NCBI GenBank assembly: GCA_945860545.1
Contig: CAMAQM010000015.1
Coordinates: 1-43,883, forward strand
Direction: 5' to 3'
Source of the DNA: Bifidobacterium breve
Lineage (GTDB): Bacteria > Actinomycetota > Acidimicrobiia > Acidimicrobiales > Acidimicrobilacustridaceae
Length of the DNA stretch: 43,883 nt
Shown: piece after piece, positions 7,911 to 16,541 of the stretch
How positions within the stretch are numbered: the first letter of the stretch is position 1
Layout: each line of letters begins with the position of its first letter
Notes under the pieces: model-generated
Databases searched by the model: none
Seen by the model: the letters and a program-made list of their open reading frames with translations, nothing else
Told to the model about the DNA's origin: nothing
Program-made: the position numbers and the translations under genes

Positions 7911-9518
7911 ATGACCGCTGACGCGCCCCCCGGCGAACCGCTCGTTCCACCCGCCGGAGACGAGGCCACCCTCCTCGACCTGTTCGACGTCGTGGTGGCA
8001 CGCCACCCCGACGCTGAAGCAATCGTGGAGTGCACCGGCGTGGACGCCGACGGGTCACCACGCACCCGGCGGGTCACCTTCGGACAGTTGGCGGCGGCCG
8101 CCGACACACTGGCCGGGCAGTTCGTGGCCGAGGGGGTCCGGCCCGGCGACGTCGTGGCGATCGCCCTCCCGAGCGGCATCGACTACGCCGTCGCCCACCA
8201 CGCCGCGTTGCGGGCCGGGGCGGTGGCCACCGGCATCAACCCCCGTCTCGGACCCACCGAACGCGCCCACATCCTTGGCGCCACCCAACCGGCGCGGGTG
8301 GTGGACACCCCGCCGGGGGACGTTGACGCGCTGGCCGCTGCCGGCGACCCGCAGCGTCGCCGGGTCTCGCCCACCGCCACCGACGCCGTGTGCATCGTGT
8401 GGACCGGGGGCACCACCGGGGTACCCAAGGGCGTCGTGTTCGATCATCGGTGTCAGGCCACGATGGCCGCCGCAGCCGGACCACTGAGCGCCATGGGTGA
8501 CCGTCGGCTGTCGCCACTACCGTTCGCCCACGTCGGCACCATGACCCGGGTGTGGGACGAATGGTCGCACCTGATCACCACGGTCGTGACCCCCACCCCG
8601 TGGACACCCGACGCCACCGCGGCGCTCCTGCTCGCCGAAGGGGTGACGGTGTGCCAGGGGGTGCCGACGCAGTACGCGTTGTTGTGTGACCACCTCGACG
8701 CCGCCGGCATCGGCGCCAGCCGCCTCGGCCACCTCCGCATCGCCGGCATCGGTGGCGCCCGCATCCCCCCTGACCTGGTGCTGCGTATCGAAGCGACCCT
8801 TGGTGCCCCGGTGATCGCCCGGTACGCCAGCACCGAGTCATGCGTCGCCACCGGGACGACACCGGGCGACCCGGTGGGGGTGGTGTGCACCACGGTTGGC
8901 CGCACCACCGGACCCGTTGAGATGTGTGTCGCCGATGACGTCGGCAACCCGCTCCCCCGCGGCCCCGAGCACGTCGGTCGGGTGTGTGTGCGCAGCCGGG
9001 CCACCATGCGGGGCTACGTTCCCTCGGTGGCCACCGACCCGTCGTCTGCCCCGCCGACCCCGGTGGACCCCAACGGCTGGCTCGACACCGGGGACCTCGG
9101 GTGGGTCGGCGAAGACGGCAACCTGCGACTCGTGGGACGCACCACCGAGATGTACATCCGTGGTGGCTACAACATCTATCCCGCTGAGGTGGAGAACACG
9201 CTGGCGTCCCTCGGCGGTGTTGCGTCGGTGGCCGTGGTCGGGGCGACCGCACCCGGCTCGCGTCTCGGGGAGATCGGCGTCGCCTTCGTCGTGCCCGCCG
9301 ACCCCGCCGACCCGCCCCACGCCGACGCCGTGCGCACCCACGTGGCCGACCACCTCGCCGGGTACAAGGTCCCTGACATCGTGGTGGTCACCGACCACCT
9401 GCCACTCACCACCCTCGGCAAGGTCGACAAGCGGGCCCTGCAACCATCCGCCGACGACCATGCCTCCACCTGGCAACGATCCACGGCAGACACCACCGAC
9501 ACACGGAGCGCCTCATGA
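7911..9518 (+). CDS. Acyl-CoA ligase (FadD-type) 2
   Basis: This 535-residue ANL-superfamily ligase has the ATP motif WTGGTTGVPKGVVF (about 160-175), YASTES in place of the usual YGxTE, and GWLDTGDLGWVGEDGNL. The C-terminal domain has MYIRGGYNIYPAEVENTLAS and the lysine motif TTLGKVDKRAL. The changed P-loop (TGGTTG rather than TSGTTG) is common in steroid and bulky-acid CoA ligases. ATG at 7911 is used because the family N-terminus (LLDLFDVVVARHPDAEAIVE) follows closely. The stop overlaps the ATG of the next ligase gene (ATGA at 9515-9518). The substrate is unknown; a sterol side-chain carboxylate is possible. Confidence 0.9.
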   Translation: MTADAPPGEPLVPPAGDEATLLDLFDVVVARHPDAEAIVECTGVDADGSPRTRRVTFGQLAAAADTLAGQFVAEGVRPGDVVAIALPSGIDYAVAHHAALRAGAVATGINPRLGPTERAHILGATQPARVVDTPPGDVDALAAAGDPQRRRVSPTATDAVCIVWTGGTTGVPKGVVFDHRCQATMAAAAGPLSAMGDRRLSPLPFAHVGTMTRVWDEWSHLITTVVTPTPWTPDATAALLLAEGVTVCQGVPTQYALLCDHLDAAGIGASRLGHLRIAGIGGARIPPDLVLRIEATLGAPVIARYASTESCVATGTTPGDPVGVVCTTVGRTTGPVEMCVADDVGNPLPRGPEHVGRVCVRSRATMRGYVPSVATDPSSAPPTPVDPNGWLDTGDLGWVGEDGNLRLVGRTTEMYIRGGYNIYPAEVENTLASLGGVASVAVVGATAPGSRLGEIGVAFVVPADPADPPHADAVRTHVADHLAGYKVPDIVVVTDHLPLTTLGKVDKRALQPSADDHASTWQRSTADTTDTRSAS

Positions 9519-11077
9519 CCTCGATCGACACCACCGACCGCACCCTGTGGGAACTCGTTGAGGCCCGCGCCGAGGCCACCCCCGACGCCACCATGGCCAT
9601 CGACGAAGCGGGTCGGACCATGACGTTCGCCGGCTACCGGGACTGGTGTGAGCGGGTGGCCGCAGGCCTCGCCGCCACCTACGGGGTGGGCGAGGACACA
9701 CGGGTGTCGTGGGTGTTGCCCTCACGTCTCGAAGCCCTGGTGCTCGCCGGAGCCCTCTCCCGGCTCGGTGCGGTGCAGAACCCGATCCTGCCCATCTACC
9801 GTCACCGCGAAGTTTCGTTCATCACCGCCCAGAGCGGGGCGGCACTCCTCGTCGTTCCCGGCGAGTTCCGCAACTTCAACTTCGCTGCCATGGCCACCGA
9901 GGTGACGGCGGGATCCGACACCGCCGTGCTGGTGGCCGACCCCGACCTGCCCGAGGGCGACCCGACGACCCTTCCGCCGTTCGAACCCGAGCGCAACGCC
10001 ATGCGCTGGTTGTTCTACTCGTCAGGCACCACCGCCGACCCGAAAGGGGCCAAACACACCGACGCCTCACTGTCGGCGGCGAACGCCGGCATGCAGTGGG
10101 CAATGCAGGTGACCAGTGACGACAAGGCCGCAGTGGTGTTCCCCGTGACCCACGTGGGCGGACTGGTGTGGCTGTTCAACGCCATGGAGACCGGGGTGGA
10201 ACTGCTCATGGTCGAGGTGTTCGACCCGGTGGGAACCCCGGTGTGGCTCGGCGAACACGGCTGCACCTGTGCGGGGGCGGGCACGGTGTTCTGGTTGGCG
10301 TACCTCGCCGCCCAGCGAAGCGCCGGCCCCGGGGAGAAGGTTCTGCCCGACGTGCGCATCTTCAACGGTGGCGGCGCCCCCAAACCGGTGACGTTGCACG
10401 CCGAGATGATGGAGGCGTTCGCAGCCCCCCTCATTGGAGGGTGGGGACTGACCGAGAGCCCCATCAACACCATGGTGAGCATCGACGACGACGACGAGGC
10501 GAAGGCCACCACCGACGGGCGGCCGTGCCCGGGGGTGTCACTTCGGGTCGTGATGGATGACGTGACGCTCGGTGCCAACGAGGAGGGTGAACTGCAGGTC
10601 CGCGGCCCGCAGGTGTGCCTCGGCTACCTCGACGCCTCACTCGACGCCGAGGCGTTCACCGAGGACGGCTGGTTCCGCACCGGGGACCTCGGGGTGGTCG
10701 ACGAGCGGGGGTACGTGCGCATCACCGGCCGGCTCAAGGACATCATCATCCGCAAGGGGGAGAACATCTCGGCCAAGGAGATCGAGGATCTCCTCTTCGC
10801 CCACCCGGCCATCGCCGATGTGGCGGTCGTCGGCCTTCCCGATGACGCCAGCGGTGAGCGGGCGTGCGCGGTGGTGGTGTGCGCACCCGATGCGACCCTC
10901 ACGTTCGACGAACTCGTGGCGCACTGTCGGACCGGTCAGTTGTCGACCCACAAGATTCCCGAACAGCTCGAGATCCTCGACGCGTTGCCACGCAACCCGA
11001 GCGGCAAGGTCCTCAAACGGGACCTGCGCACCCAGTTCGCCAACACCCAGCCGTCACGCCCCGGAGGCACCCGATGA
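9515..11077 (+). CDS. Acyl-CoA ligase (FadD-type) 3, cyclic-acid ligase-like
   Basis: This 520-residue ANL ligase has an N-terminal TLWELVEARAEATPDATMAI segment, the ATP motif FYSSGTTADPKGAKHTD (about 167-183), GGWGLTESP, WFRTGDLGVVDERGYVRITGRLKD and IIRKGENISAKEIEDLL. The C-terminal lysine motif is NPSGKVLKRDLR. Overall it resembles ligases annotated as cyclohexanecarboxylate-CoA ligase-like. Its start overlaps the previous stop by four bases and its own stop overlaps the SDR start (ATGA at 11074-11077), so the three genes are translationally coupled. Three different ligases in one operon suggest sequential activation of several acids in a single pathway. Confidence 0.9.
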   Translation: MTSIDTTDRTLWELVEARAEATPDATMAIDEAGRTMTFAGYRDWCERVAAGLAATYGVGEDTRVSWVLPSRLEALVLAGALSRLGAVQNPILPIYRHREVSFITAQSGAALLVVPGEFRNFNFAAMATEVTAGSDTAVLVADPDLPEGDPTTLPPFEPERNAMRWLFYSSGTTADPKGAKHTDASLSAANAGMQWAMQVTSDDKAAVVFPVTHVGGLVWLFNAMETGVELLMVEVFDPVGTPVWLGEHGCTCAGAGTVFWLAYLAAQRSAGPGEKVLPDVRIFNGGGAPKPVTLHAEMMEAFAAPLIGGWGLTESPINTMVSIDDDDEAKATTDGRPCPGVSLRVVMDDVTLGANEEGELQVRGPQVCLGYLDASLDAEAFTEDGWFRTGDLGVVDERGYVRITGRLKDIIIRKGENISAKEIEDLLFAHPAIADVAVVGLPDDASGERACAVVVCAPDATLTFDELVAHCRTGQLSTHKIPEQLEILDALPRNPSGKVLKRDLRTQFANTQPSRPGGTR

Positions 11078-11859
11078 CCGACAACCCCACGTTCCCCGAA
11101 ACCCCGCTGCGCCGGTTTGCCGACAAGCGTGTCGTGATCACCGGCGCCGGGTCGGGCATCGGCCGGGCCACCGCCCTGCGCTTCGCTGCGGAGGGGGCGT
11201 CGGTGGCGTGCCTCGACATGCGCGGGGCGTCCGACACCGCCGTGGTGGCGCGCGGCGGTGGGGGGCGCGCCGAGGCGTGGGACTGCGACGTGGCGGACGC
11301 CGCCATGGTGGAACGCACCGTGGCCGAGGCAGCCGAGTTCCTTGGTGGCGGCGTCGACGTGCTCGGCAACATCGCCGGTATCGGCCGCTTCGCCTGGACC
11401 CACGAGGAGGACCCTGACGCCTTCGACCGAATCGTACGGGTGAACCTGCACGGCTCGTTCCATCTCGCCCGGTACTGCCTTCCCCACATGCTCGCAGGTG
11501 GTGGTGGCGTCATCGTGAACATCGCCTCCACCGCCGGTCTCATCGGCCAGTCGTGGAGCGCGGCGTACGCCTCGTCGAAGGGTGCCATCGTCATGCTGAC
11601 CAAGGCGTTGGCGTACGAGTACCGGACCAACAACATCCGGGTGAATGCCATCGCCCCGGGATTCACCAACACCAACATCATCAACTCGTTCCTCGAGGTA
11701 CCCGAGGGTGGCAACCCCCGCGACCTCCACAAGATCTCGACCCCGATGGGCTCGGGGGAACCTGAAGAGGTCGCCTCGCTCATCGCCTACGTCGCCTCCG
11801 CCGACGCCCGGTTCATGACCGGCGCAGTCATCCCCCTCGACGGCGGCATCACCTGCTGA
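11074..11859 (+). CDS. Short-chain dehydrogenase/reductase
   Basis: This is a classical SDR of 261 residues, with TGAGSGIG cofactor motif (about 23-30), a variant NIAG motif, catalytic Ser in NIASTAG and the YASSK Tyr/Lys pair (about 165-169). The C-terminal MTGAVIPLDGG is typical. An Asp after the second strand (ACLDMRG) favours NAD(H). It ends the plus-strand operon that starts at 3853. Its probable role is 3-hydroxyacyl-CoA or hydroxysteroid oxidation, which cannot be narrowed from sequence. ATG at 11074 was chosen because of the four-base overlap with the ligase stop. Confidence 0.9.
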   Translation: MTDNPTFPETPLRRFADKRVVITGAGSGIGRATALRFAAEGASVACLDMRGASDTAVVARGGGGRAEAWDCDVADAAMVERTVAEAAEFLGGGVDVLGNIAGIGRFAWTHEEDPDAFDRIVRVNLHGSFHLARYCLPHMLAGGGGVIVNIASTAGLIGQSWSAAYASSKGAIVMLTKALAYEYRTNNIRVNAIAPGFTNTNIINSFLEVPEGGNPRDLHKISTPMGSGEPEEVASLIAYVASADARFMTGAVIPLDGGITC

Positions 11860-11898
11860 GGCAACGGCTGGCGGGCTCCCGACACCCCGGTGCGTGCA

Positions 11899-11915
11899 TC
11901 TGACGCTGCGTCAGA
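11899..11915. promoter_or_regulatory. Operator site B (perfect palindrome)
   Basis: TCTGACGCTGCGTCAGA is a perfect inverted repeat around a central T; symmetry extends to 11897-11917 (21 bp). It lies in the 133-base gap before the acyl-CoA dehydrogenase gene at 11993. A possible -10, GATAGT (11934-11939), lies downstream, so the operator would overlap the expected -35. A ribosome site GGGGAGACC precedes ATG 11993. Confidence 0.85.
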
Positions 11916-11992
11916 TGTGCCGGGGCGCAGCGGGATAGTCTGACCCGGCGCCCGGGCCCGTCCCGGCGTTCCGCACCCACCCTGGGGAGACC

Positions 11993-13180
11993 ATGGACCT
12001 TCGCTACACCGACGCCGAGGAGCAGTTCCGCCTCGAGTTGCGCACGTGGTTGGCGTCGGTACTGCCCGACGTCGGCCCGCCTCCCGCCCGCGACGACTGG
12101 CAAGCCCGCCGGGACTACGACGCGGCGTGGCAGCGCATGCTCTTTGACGCCGGGTACGCCGGGATCAACTGGCCGGCGGAGTACGGGGGGCGCGGCGCCA
12201 CGCCGACCGAACACCTCGTGTTCCTCGAGGAGACGGAGCGGGCCCGAGCCCCCTATGTCGGAATGAACTTCGTGGGCCTCCTCCACGCCGGTCCGACCCT
12301 GGTCGTGGAGGCCACCGACGCACAAAAGACCGCCCACCTCCCCGGCATCCTGCGCGGCGACCAGATCTGGTGTCAGGGCTTCAGTGAGCCCAACGCCGGA
12401 AGCGACCTCGCCAGCCTGCGCACCAAGGCCGTGCGCGACGGCGACGACTATGTGCTCAGTGGCCAGAAGATCTGGACGAGCTTCGCCCACGTCGCCGACT
12501 ACTGCGAGATTCTCGTGCGCACCGACCCCGACGCTCCCAAGCACAAGGGCATCACCTGGCTCATCCTCCCCATGGACACCCCCGGCATCGACATCCGTCC
12601 GTTGCGGACCATGGAAGGATCCACCGAGTTCGCCGAGATGTTCCTCGACGAGGTACGGGTCCCCGTCGCGAACCGGGTCGGTGACGAGAACGACGGCTGG
12701 CGGGTGGCGATGGTCACCCTCAGTTTCGAGCGGGGCACGGCGTTCGTATCCGAGATGCTCCAGACCCTCGAGTTGTGTCGGGATCTCGCCGAACTCGCCC
12801 GCCACATCACCCGCGGGTCAGCCACGGCGTGGGACGACCAGGGTCTGCGACGCGAACTCGGGCACCTCGCAGCCGAACTCGACGCCCTGTGGGCGCTGAC
12901 CAAACGCAACATCTCAGAAGCCACCCGCACCGGTCTGGTCGGAGTGGGCGGAAACGTCTTCAAGTTGGCGTACTCCGACCTGCGCCACCGACTCGGCGAA
13001 CTCGCCCTGCGCCTGTTGGAACGAGCGTCACTGTCCCTCGACGACCTCGGTGAGCTCCCCACCGGCCGTCACGTGCAGGGACGCATCCACGGCATCTCGA
13101 TCTCCATCGCGGCGGGCACCTCCCAGGTGCAAAAGAACATCGTGGCCGAGCGGGTCCTCGGCCTGCCCAAGGACCGCTGA
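11993..13180 (+). CDS. Acyl-CoA dehydrogenase, catalytic subunit (FadE26-like)
   Basis: This 395-residue FadE-family flavoprotein has all three domains: the N-terminal helices (MDLRYTDAEEQFRLELRTWL), the central beta domain with WCQGFSEPNAGSDLASLRTKA (about 123-143) and GQKIWTSFAH, and the C-terminal helices ending AAGTSQVQKNIVAERVLGLP. The C-terminal Glu of medium-chain enzymes is absent (AAGT). A Glu at residue 246 in TLSFERGTA matches the position of the catalytic Glu described for the mycobacterial steroid dehydrogenase ChsE4 (FadE26), quoted from memory. The next gene encodes a shorter partner, so an alpha2-beta2 enzyme is likely. Transcription probably starts at the promoter under operator B. 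Confidence 0.92.
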   Translation: MDLRYTDAEEQFRLELRTWLASVLPDVGPPPARDDWQARRDYDAAWQRMLFDAGYAGINWPAEYGGRGATPTEHLVFLEETERARAPYVGMNFVGLLHAGPTLVVEATDAQKTAHLPGILRGDQIWCQGFSEPNAGSDLASLRTKAVRDGDDYVLSGQKIWTSFAHVADYCEILVRTDPDAPKHKGITWLILPMDTPGIDIRPLRTMEGSTEFAEMFLDEVRVPVANRVGDENDGWRVAMVTLSFERGTAFVSEMLQTLELCRDLAELARHITRGSATAWDDQGLRRELGHLAAELDALWALTKRNISEATRTGLVGVGGNVFKLAYSDLRHRLGELALRLLERASLSLDDLGELPTGRHVQGRIHGISISIAAGTSQVQKNIVAERVLGLPKDR

Positions 13181-13187
13181 GGACACC

Positions 13188-14150
13188 ATGGACTTCTGGC
13201 TCACCGACGAACAGCAGGCACTCGCCGACATGGTGGCGGCCTTCGCCGCCGACCGGTTCCCACCCGAGCACACCGCCGTCACCGAAGACACCGACGAGGT
13301 AGTGAACCCCACCGCGTGGTCGGCGCTCGGTGAACTCGGCGTGTTCAGCCTCACCGCTGACGGCATGGGGGTGCGCGAAGCCGCCGTCGTGTTCGAACAA
13401 CTCGGTCGCGGACTCGTCCCCGGACCGTTGGTCGCAACGTGGCTGGCGGCGGGACTCATCGACGGTGCAGCCGACGGCACCGTGGCGGTGACGCTGTGTG
13501 AACCCCAGCCCGACGCCACCCTCGTCGAACACGCCGCAATGGCCCCGGTGTGTCTGGTGTTCACCGACGAGGCGTTGTGGTCCGTCCCGACGGCGTCGCT
13601 GCGCCCCGTCCGCGTCGAACGCCCCCTCGATGCCGGCGCCCCGGTGTGGCAGGTCACCGACGACGTCAACCCCGCTGGCCTCGGCGGCACCCAGCTCGCT
13701 TCCGGTGAGGAGGCCCTGACGCTGTGGCGCACCGGGGTGGTGCTGACCGCGGCGATGGCCGCAGGAGTGGCTGCAGGGGCCGGAGAATTGGCGACTGCAT
13801 ACGCCAAAGAACGCGAACAGTTCGGTCGACCCATCGGCGGGTTCCAGGCCGTGAAGCACCTGTGTGCGGACATGCTGGTCCACACCGAGGTGGCCCGTTC
13901 GGCGGTGTACGCCGCCGCATGCGCGCTCGACGGCGCCAGTGACGACGACCCTGGGGTGGCGGTGTCGGCAGCAAAGGTGGTGGCCGGCGAAGCGGCGCTC
14001 GCCAACGGCCGTGCCGGCATTCAGGTACACGGCGGCATGGGCTTCACCTGGGAGGTGCACGCCCAGCGCTACTGGAAGCGGGCCGTCACCCTCGACGCCA
14101 CGTTCGGCACCGCTGACACCCACGCCCTGCGCGTGGCCGACGCCCTCTAG
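13188..14150 (+). CDS. Acyl-CoA dehydrogenase, partner subunit (FadE27-like)
   Basis: This 320-residue short FadE-type protein starts MDFWLTDEQQALADM and lacks much of the middle domain. The C-terminal part has REQFGRPIGGFQAVKHLCAD (about 207-226) and HGGMGFTWEVHAQRYWKRA. It has no recognisable catalytic Glu, as in the beta subunits of heteromeric steroid acyl-CoA dehydrogenases. It starts seven bases after the stop of the catalytic subunit; ATG at 13188 follows GAGGACACC. Followed by an Hsd4A-like SDR, the trio recalls the mycobacterial hsd4A-fadE26-fadE27 neighbourhood; that comparison is from memory. Confidence 0.9.
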   Translation: MDFWLTDEQQALADMVAAFAADRFPPEHTAVTEDTDEVVNPTAWSALGELGVFSLTADGMGVREAAVVFEQLGRGLVPGPLVATWLAAGLIDGAADGTVAVTLCEPQPDATLVEHAAMAPVCLVFTDEALWSVPTASLRPVRVERPLDAGAPVWQVTDDVNPAGLGGTQLASGEEALTLWRTGVVLTAAMAAGVAAGAGELATAYAKEREQFGRPIGGFQAVKHLCADMLVHTEVARSAVYAAACALDGASDDDPGVAVSAAKVVAGEAALANGRAGIQVHGGMGFTWEVHAQRYWKRAVTLDATFGTADTHALRVADAL

Positions 14151-14184
14151 CGGCCAGCGCCGCCCGACCAACAGGAGATGTGTC

Positions 14185-15084
14185 ATGGGGATCTGTGACG
14201 ACCAGGTGGTGATCGTGACCGGTGCCGGTCGAGGACTCGGCCGGGCCCACGCCCTCGCCCTCGCCGCTGCGGGTGCAACCGTCGTGGTCAACGACCTCGG
14301 GGCGTCGCTCGGCGGGGAGGGCACCGACATCACCCCCGCTCAGGAGGTCGTCGACGAGATCACCGCATCGGGCGGCGTCGCCGTGGTCAACGGTGACAAC
14401 GTGGCCGACTTCGACGCTGCGGGGTCCATGGTGGCCGACACGGTCGCCCGGTTCGGTCGACTCGACGCGCTGGTGTGCAACGCCGGGATCGTGCGCGACC
14501 GCATGCTGGTGAACCTGTCGGTTGACGAGTGGGACGCCGTGGTGGCGGTCCATCTTCGGGGCACGTTCGGACCGTTACGTCACGCTGCGGAGCACTGGCG
14601 GAACCTCGCCAAGGCCGGCGAGGACGTCAACGCCCGGGTGGTGACGACCTCGTCGGGGGCGGGGCTGTTCGGAAGTGTCGGCCAGGCCAACTACTCGGCG
14701 GCCAAAGCCGGGATCGCCGGGCTGACCATCGTGGCCGCCGCCGAACTCGCCCGTTACGGGGTGCGGATCAACGGCATCGCCCCCTCGGCGCGCAGCCGCA
14801 TGACCGAAGAGGCGTTCGCCGACATGATGCGCAGACCGGACGAAGGATTCGACGCAATGGACCCCGCCAACGTCAGTCCGCTGGTGGTGTGGTTGGCGTC
14901 ACCGTCGTGCGACGTGACGGGTCGGATGTTTGAAATCGCCGGCGGTGAGTTGTCGGTGGCTACCGGTTGGCAGCACGGTGCGGTCTTTGACAAGGGTGCC
15001 CGCCTCGAACCTGCCGAGGTCGGTGCCCTCGTTGCCGATCTGGTGCGGGAGGCCCCCGACCCCACCCCGGTCTACGGCGCCTGA
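14185..15084 (+). CDS. Hsd4A-like short-chain dehydrogenase (MFE-2 type 3-hydroxyacyl-CoA dehydrogenase)
   Basis: This 299-residue SDR has TGAGRGLGRAHAL at the cofactor site, VVVNDLG after strand 2 (a hallmark of the dehydrogenase domain of peroxisomal multifunctional enzyme 2 and mycobacterial Hsd4A), CNAGIVRDRML, a catalytic Ser in TTSSGAG and YSAAKAG with the catalytic Tyr/Lys. A C-terminal extension (about residues 250-299) exceeds the usual 250-residue SDR. The likely reaction is NAD-dependent oxidation of a 3-hydroxyacyl-CoA formed in side-chain beta-oxidation. An AGGAGATG ribosome site lies seven bases upstream of ATG 14185. A second gene of the same type lies at 16542-17432. Confidence 0.9.
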   Translation: MGICDDQVVIVTGAGRGLGRAHALALAAAGATVVVNDLGASLGGEGTDITPAQEVVDEITASGGVAVVNGDNVADFDAAGSMVADTVARFGRLDALVCNAGIVRDRMLVNLSVDEWDAVVAVHLRGTFGPLRHAAEHWRNLAKAGEDVNARVVTTSSGAGLFGSVGQANYSAAKAGIAGLTIVAAAELARYGVRINGIAPSARSRMTEEAFADMMRRPDEGFDAMDPANVSPLVVWLASPSCDVTGRMFEIAGGELSVATGWQHGAVFDKGARLEPAEVGALVADLVREAPDPTPVYGA

Positions 15085-15095
15085 TGCATCGTCGG

Positions 15096-15101
15096 TAACC
15101 T
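15096..15101 (+). promoter_or_regulatory. -10 element of leaderless promoter for the heme protein
   Basis: TAACCT ends seven bases before the GTG start at 15109, leaving no room for a ribosome site. This is the spacing expected for a leaderless transcript in actinobacteria. Confidence 0.4.
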
Positions 15102-15108
15102 CACCGAG

Positions 15109-15786
15109 GTGACCGACTCCCCTCAGCCCCAACGCAGTTCCCGATTCGGTCGGCTCGTGAACGCCTTGCGGCGCCACCCCGTGATCACCGGGGTGGTCAC
15201 CGCCGTCGCCGTCGGGGCGCTCGTCGTGTCCGAACTCGTCGGGCTGGCCCCACCGATCACCGCCGTGCTGTTAGGTCTCACCGGGGTCGTGGCCTACGGA
15301 CTGCACCGTCGCCTGGTTCGAGGACGTGCCACGCGAGGGAGCGGCCCGGTGGTCGTCTCCCTGGCGCTCGCCGCGGTGATCGTCGCCGTGGGCATTCAAC
15401 TCGTGCCATTCGGGAGGGCCCACGCCAACGGACCGGTCACCGGCGAACCCGCATGGGCCGATGCGCAGACCCGGGATCTCATGGTGCGGGCCTGTTACGA
15501 CTGCCATTCCAACGAGGTCGAGTACCCCGCCTACGCCTCGATCGCTCCGATCTCGTGGGCCGTCGAGCTGCACGTGAACGACGGTCGGGGCGAGGTGAAC
15601 TACTCCACGTTCGCCACCGACCCCGGGGCGGCGGAGGACTCCGTTGAAGTGATCCTCGACGGATCGATGCCTCCCGCGTACTTCACCCGGTTCGGCCTCC
15701 ACCCTGAAGCCAAACTTACCGACGCCGAACGCGACGCTCTCGTCGCGGGTCTGCGATCCACCCCAGGCCTGTCAGAAGAGCGCTGA
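15109..15786 (+). CDS. Membrane-anchored c-type heme-binding domain protein
   Basis: This 225-residue protein has three likely membrane segments in its first half (about residues 26-46, 48-65 and 82-103). An outside-facing domain follows, containing a single CYDCH heme c attachment motif (CxxCH, about 128-132). The downstream MPPAYFTRFGLHPEAKLTDAERDAL matches the haem-binding domain family (PF14376-like), where a Met can be the second iron ligand. It could pass electrons to or from the respiratory chain; no partner is evident. The GTG at 15109 follows a -10 by seven bases, so the gene may be independently transcribed. The TetR regulator follows 73 bases later. Confidence 0.8.
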   Translation: MTDSPQPQRSSRFGRLVNALRRHPVITGVVTAVAVGALVVSELVGLAPPITAVLLGLTGVVAYGLHRRLVRGRATRGSGPVVVSLALAAVIVAVGIQLVPFGRAHANGPVTGEPAWADAQTRDLMVRACYDCHSNEVEYPAYASIAPISWAVELHVNDGRGEVNYSTFATDPGAAEDSVEVILDGSMPPAYFTRFGLHPEAKLTDAERDALVAGLRSTPGLSEER

Positions 15787-15848
15787 GAGACGTCCACCTC
15801 GGTGATGCCGCCGAACCCTGGCCCGCCGAGCGCATCGGCGAGCCGCGG

Positions 15849-15854
15849 TAGCGT
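15849..15854 (+). promoter_or_regulatory. -10 element of leaderless promoter for the TetR gene
   Basis: TAGCGT ends five bases before ATG 15860 and no ribosome site precedes the ATG, so a leaderless transcript is likely. No copy of the TCTGAC-N5-GTCAGA operator is seen here, so the regulator does not obviously control itself. Confidence 0.4.
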
Positions 15855-15859
15855 GGCCC

Positions 15860-16513
15860 ATGGCCGAAAACCTCCTCGCCGCCGACGGTCGGGTCATCGG
15901 CAGTCGCGCCCAAGCGACCCGTAAGCGACTGCTCGACGCCACCGCCAAACTGCTCCGACGCCACGGAGTGCTTGAGCTCAAGGTGGTTGACATCACCCGC
16001 GAGGCGGGCACCTCTCCCGCCACCTTCTACCAGTACTTCGCCGACGTGGACGCCGTGTTGTTGGCCCTTTCACGCAGCGCCGGCGAGAACGAGCAGGCGC
16101 TGTTGGCCCTGTTCAGTTCCGACTGGTTCGGGCCGGACGGGCCGGCCAAGGCACGGGCGTTCGTGGACGCGTACATGGGCTACTGGCACGACCACCAGGC
16201 TGTCCTGCGTATCCGCAACCTCAAGGCCGAGGAAGGGGACACGGCGTTCCGACGGTCCCGCACCCGCGCCGCGTTGCCCGTCATCGACGCCATGGCGGGA
16301 ATGGTGGAGCGTGGTCAGGCTGCCGGTCGCATCGACGACGCCCTCGAACCGTTCGCCACGGCTGCGGCCATGGTGGCCATGCTCGAACGTCTCCTCGCCT
16401 ACCAAAAAGAGCTCGGCCAGCGTGGCACAACACGCGAATCACTGCGGGAGACGCTGGCAGGAATCCTCTACCAGACGCTGGCCGGCTCGGCGTTCGAACT
16501 CGACGAAGACTGA
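15860..16513 (+). CDS. TetR-family transcriptional regulator, candidate master regulator of the region
   Basis: This 217-residue protein has an N-terminal TetR DNA-binding domain: RLLDATAKLLRRHG helix 1, VVDITREAGTSPATFYQYF helix-turn-helix (about 39-57), then DVDAVLLALS. The alpha-helical ligand domain that follows shows no family I can name. The protein is not recognisably KstR or KstR2 from memory. It sits centrally among six copies of a TetR-type palindrome, and no other DNA-binding regulator is encoded in the window, so it is the leading candidate to bind them. The ligand may be a CoA ester or acid of the pathway. Both points are inference. It ends 28 bases before the convergent SDR gene. 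Confidence 0.9.
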   Translation: MAENLLAADGRVIGSRAQATRKRLLDATAKLLRRHGVLELKVVDITREAGTSPATFYQYFADVDAVLLALSRSAGENEQALLALFSSDWFGPDGPAKARAFVDAYMGYWHDHQAVLRIRNLKAEEGDTAFRRSRTRAALPVIDAMAGMVERGQAAGRIDDALEPFATAAAMVAMLERLLAYQKELGQRGTTRESLRETLAGILYQTLAGSAFELDED

Positions 16514-16541
16514 GTGCTGCAGGTCGCTTCGCCGAGGGCGA

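Noticed and set aside
6616-8061. A 481-codon open frame on the minus strand across the ADH and ligase genes
   Set aside because: It has no recognisable motif and Arg/Gly/His-rich composition, and it is opposite two well supported plus-strand genes.
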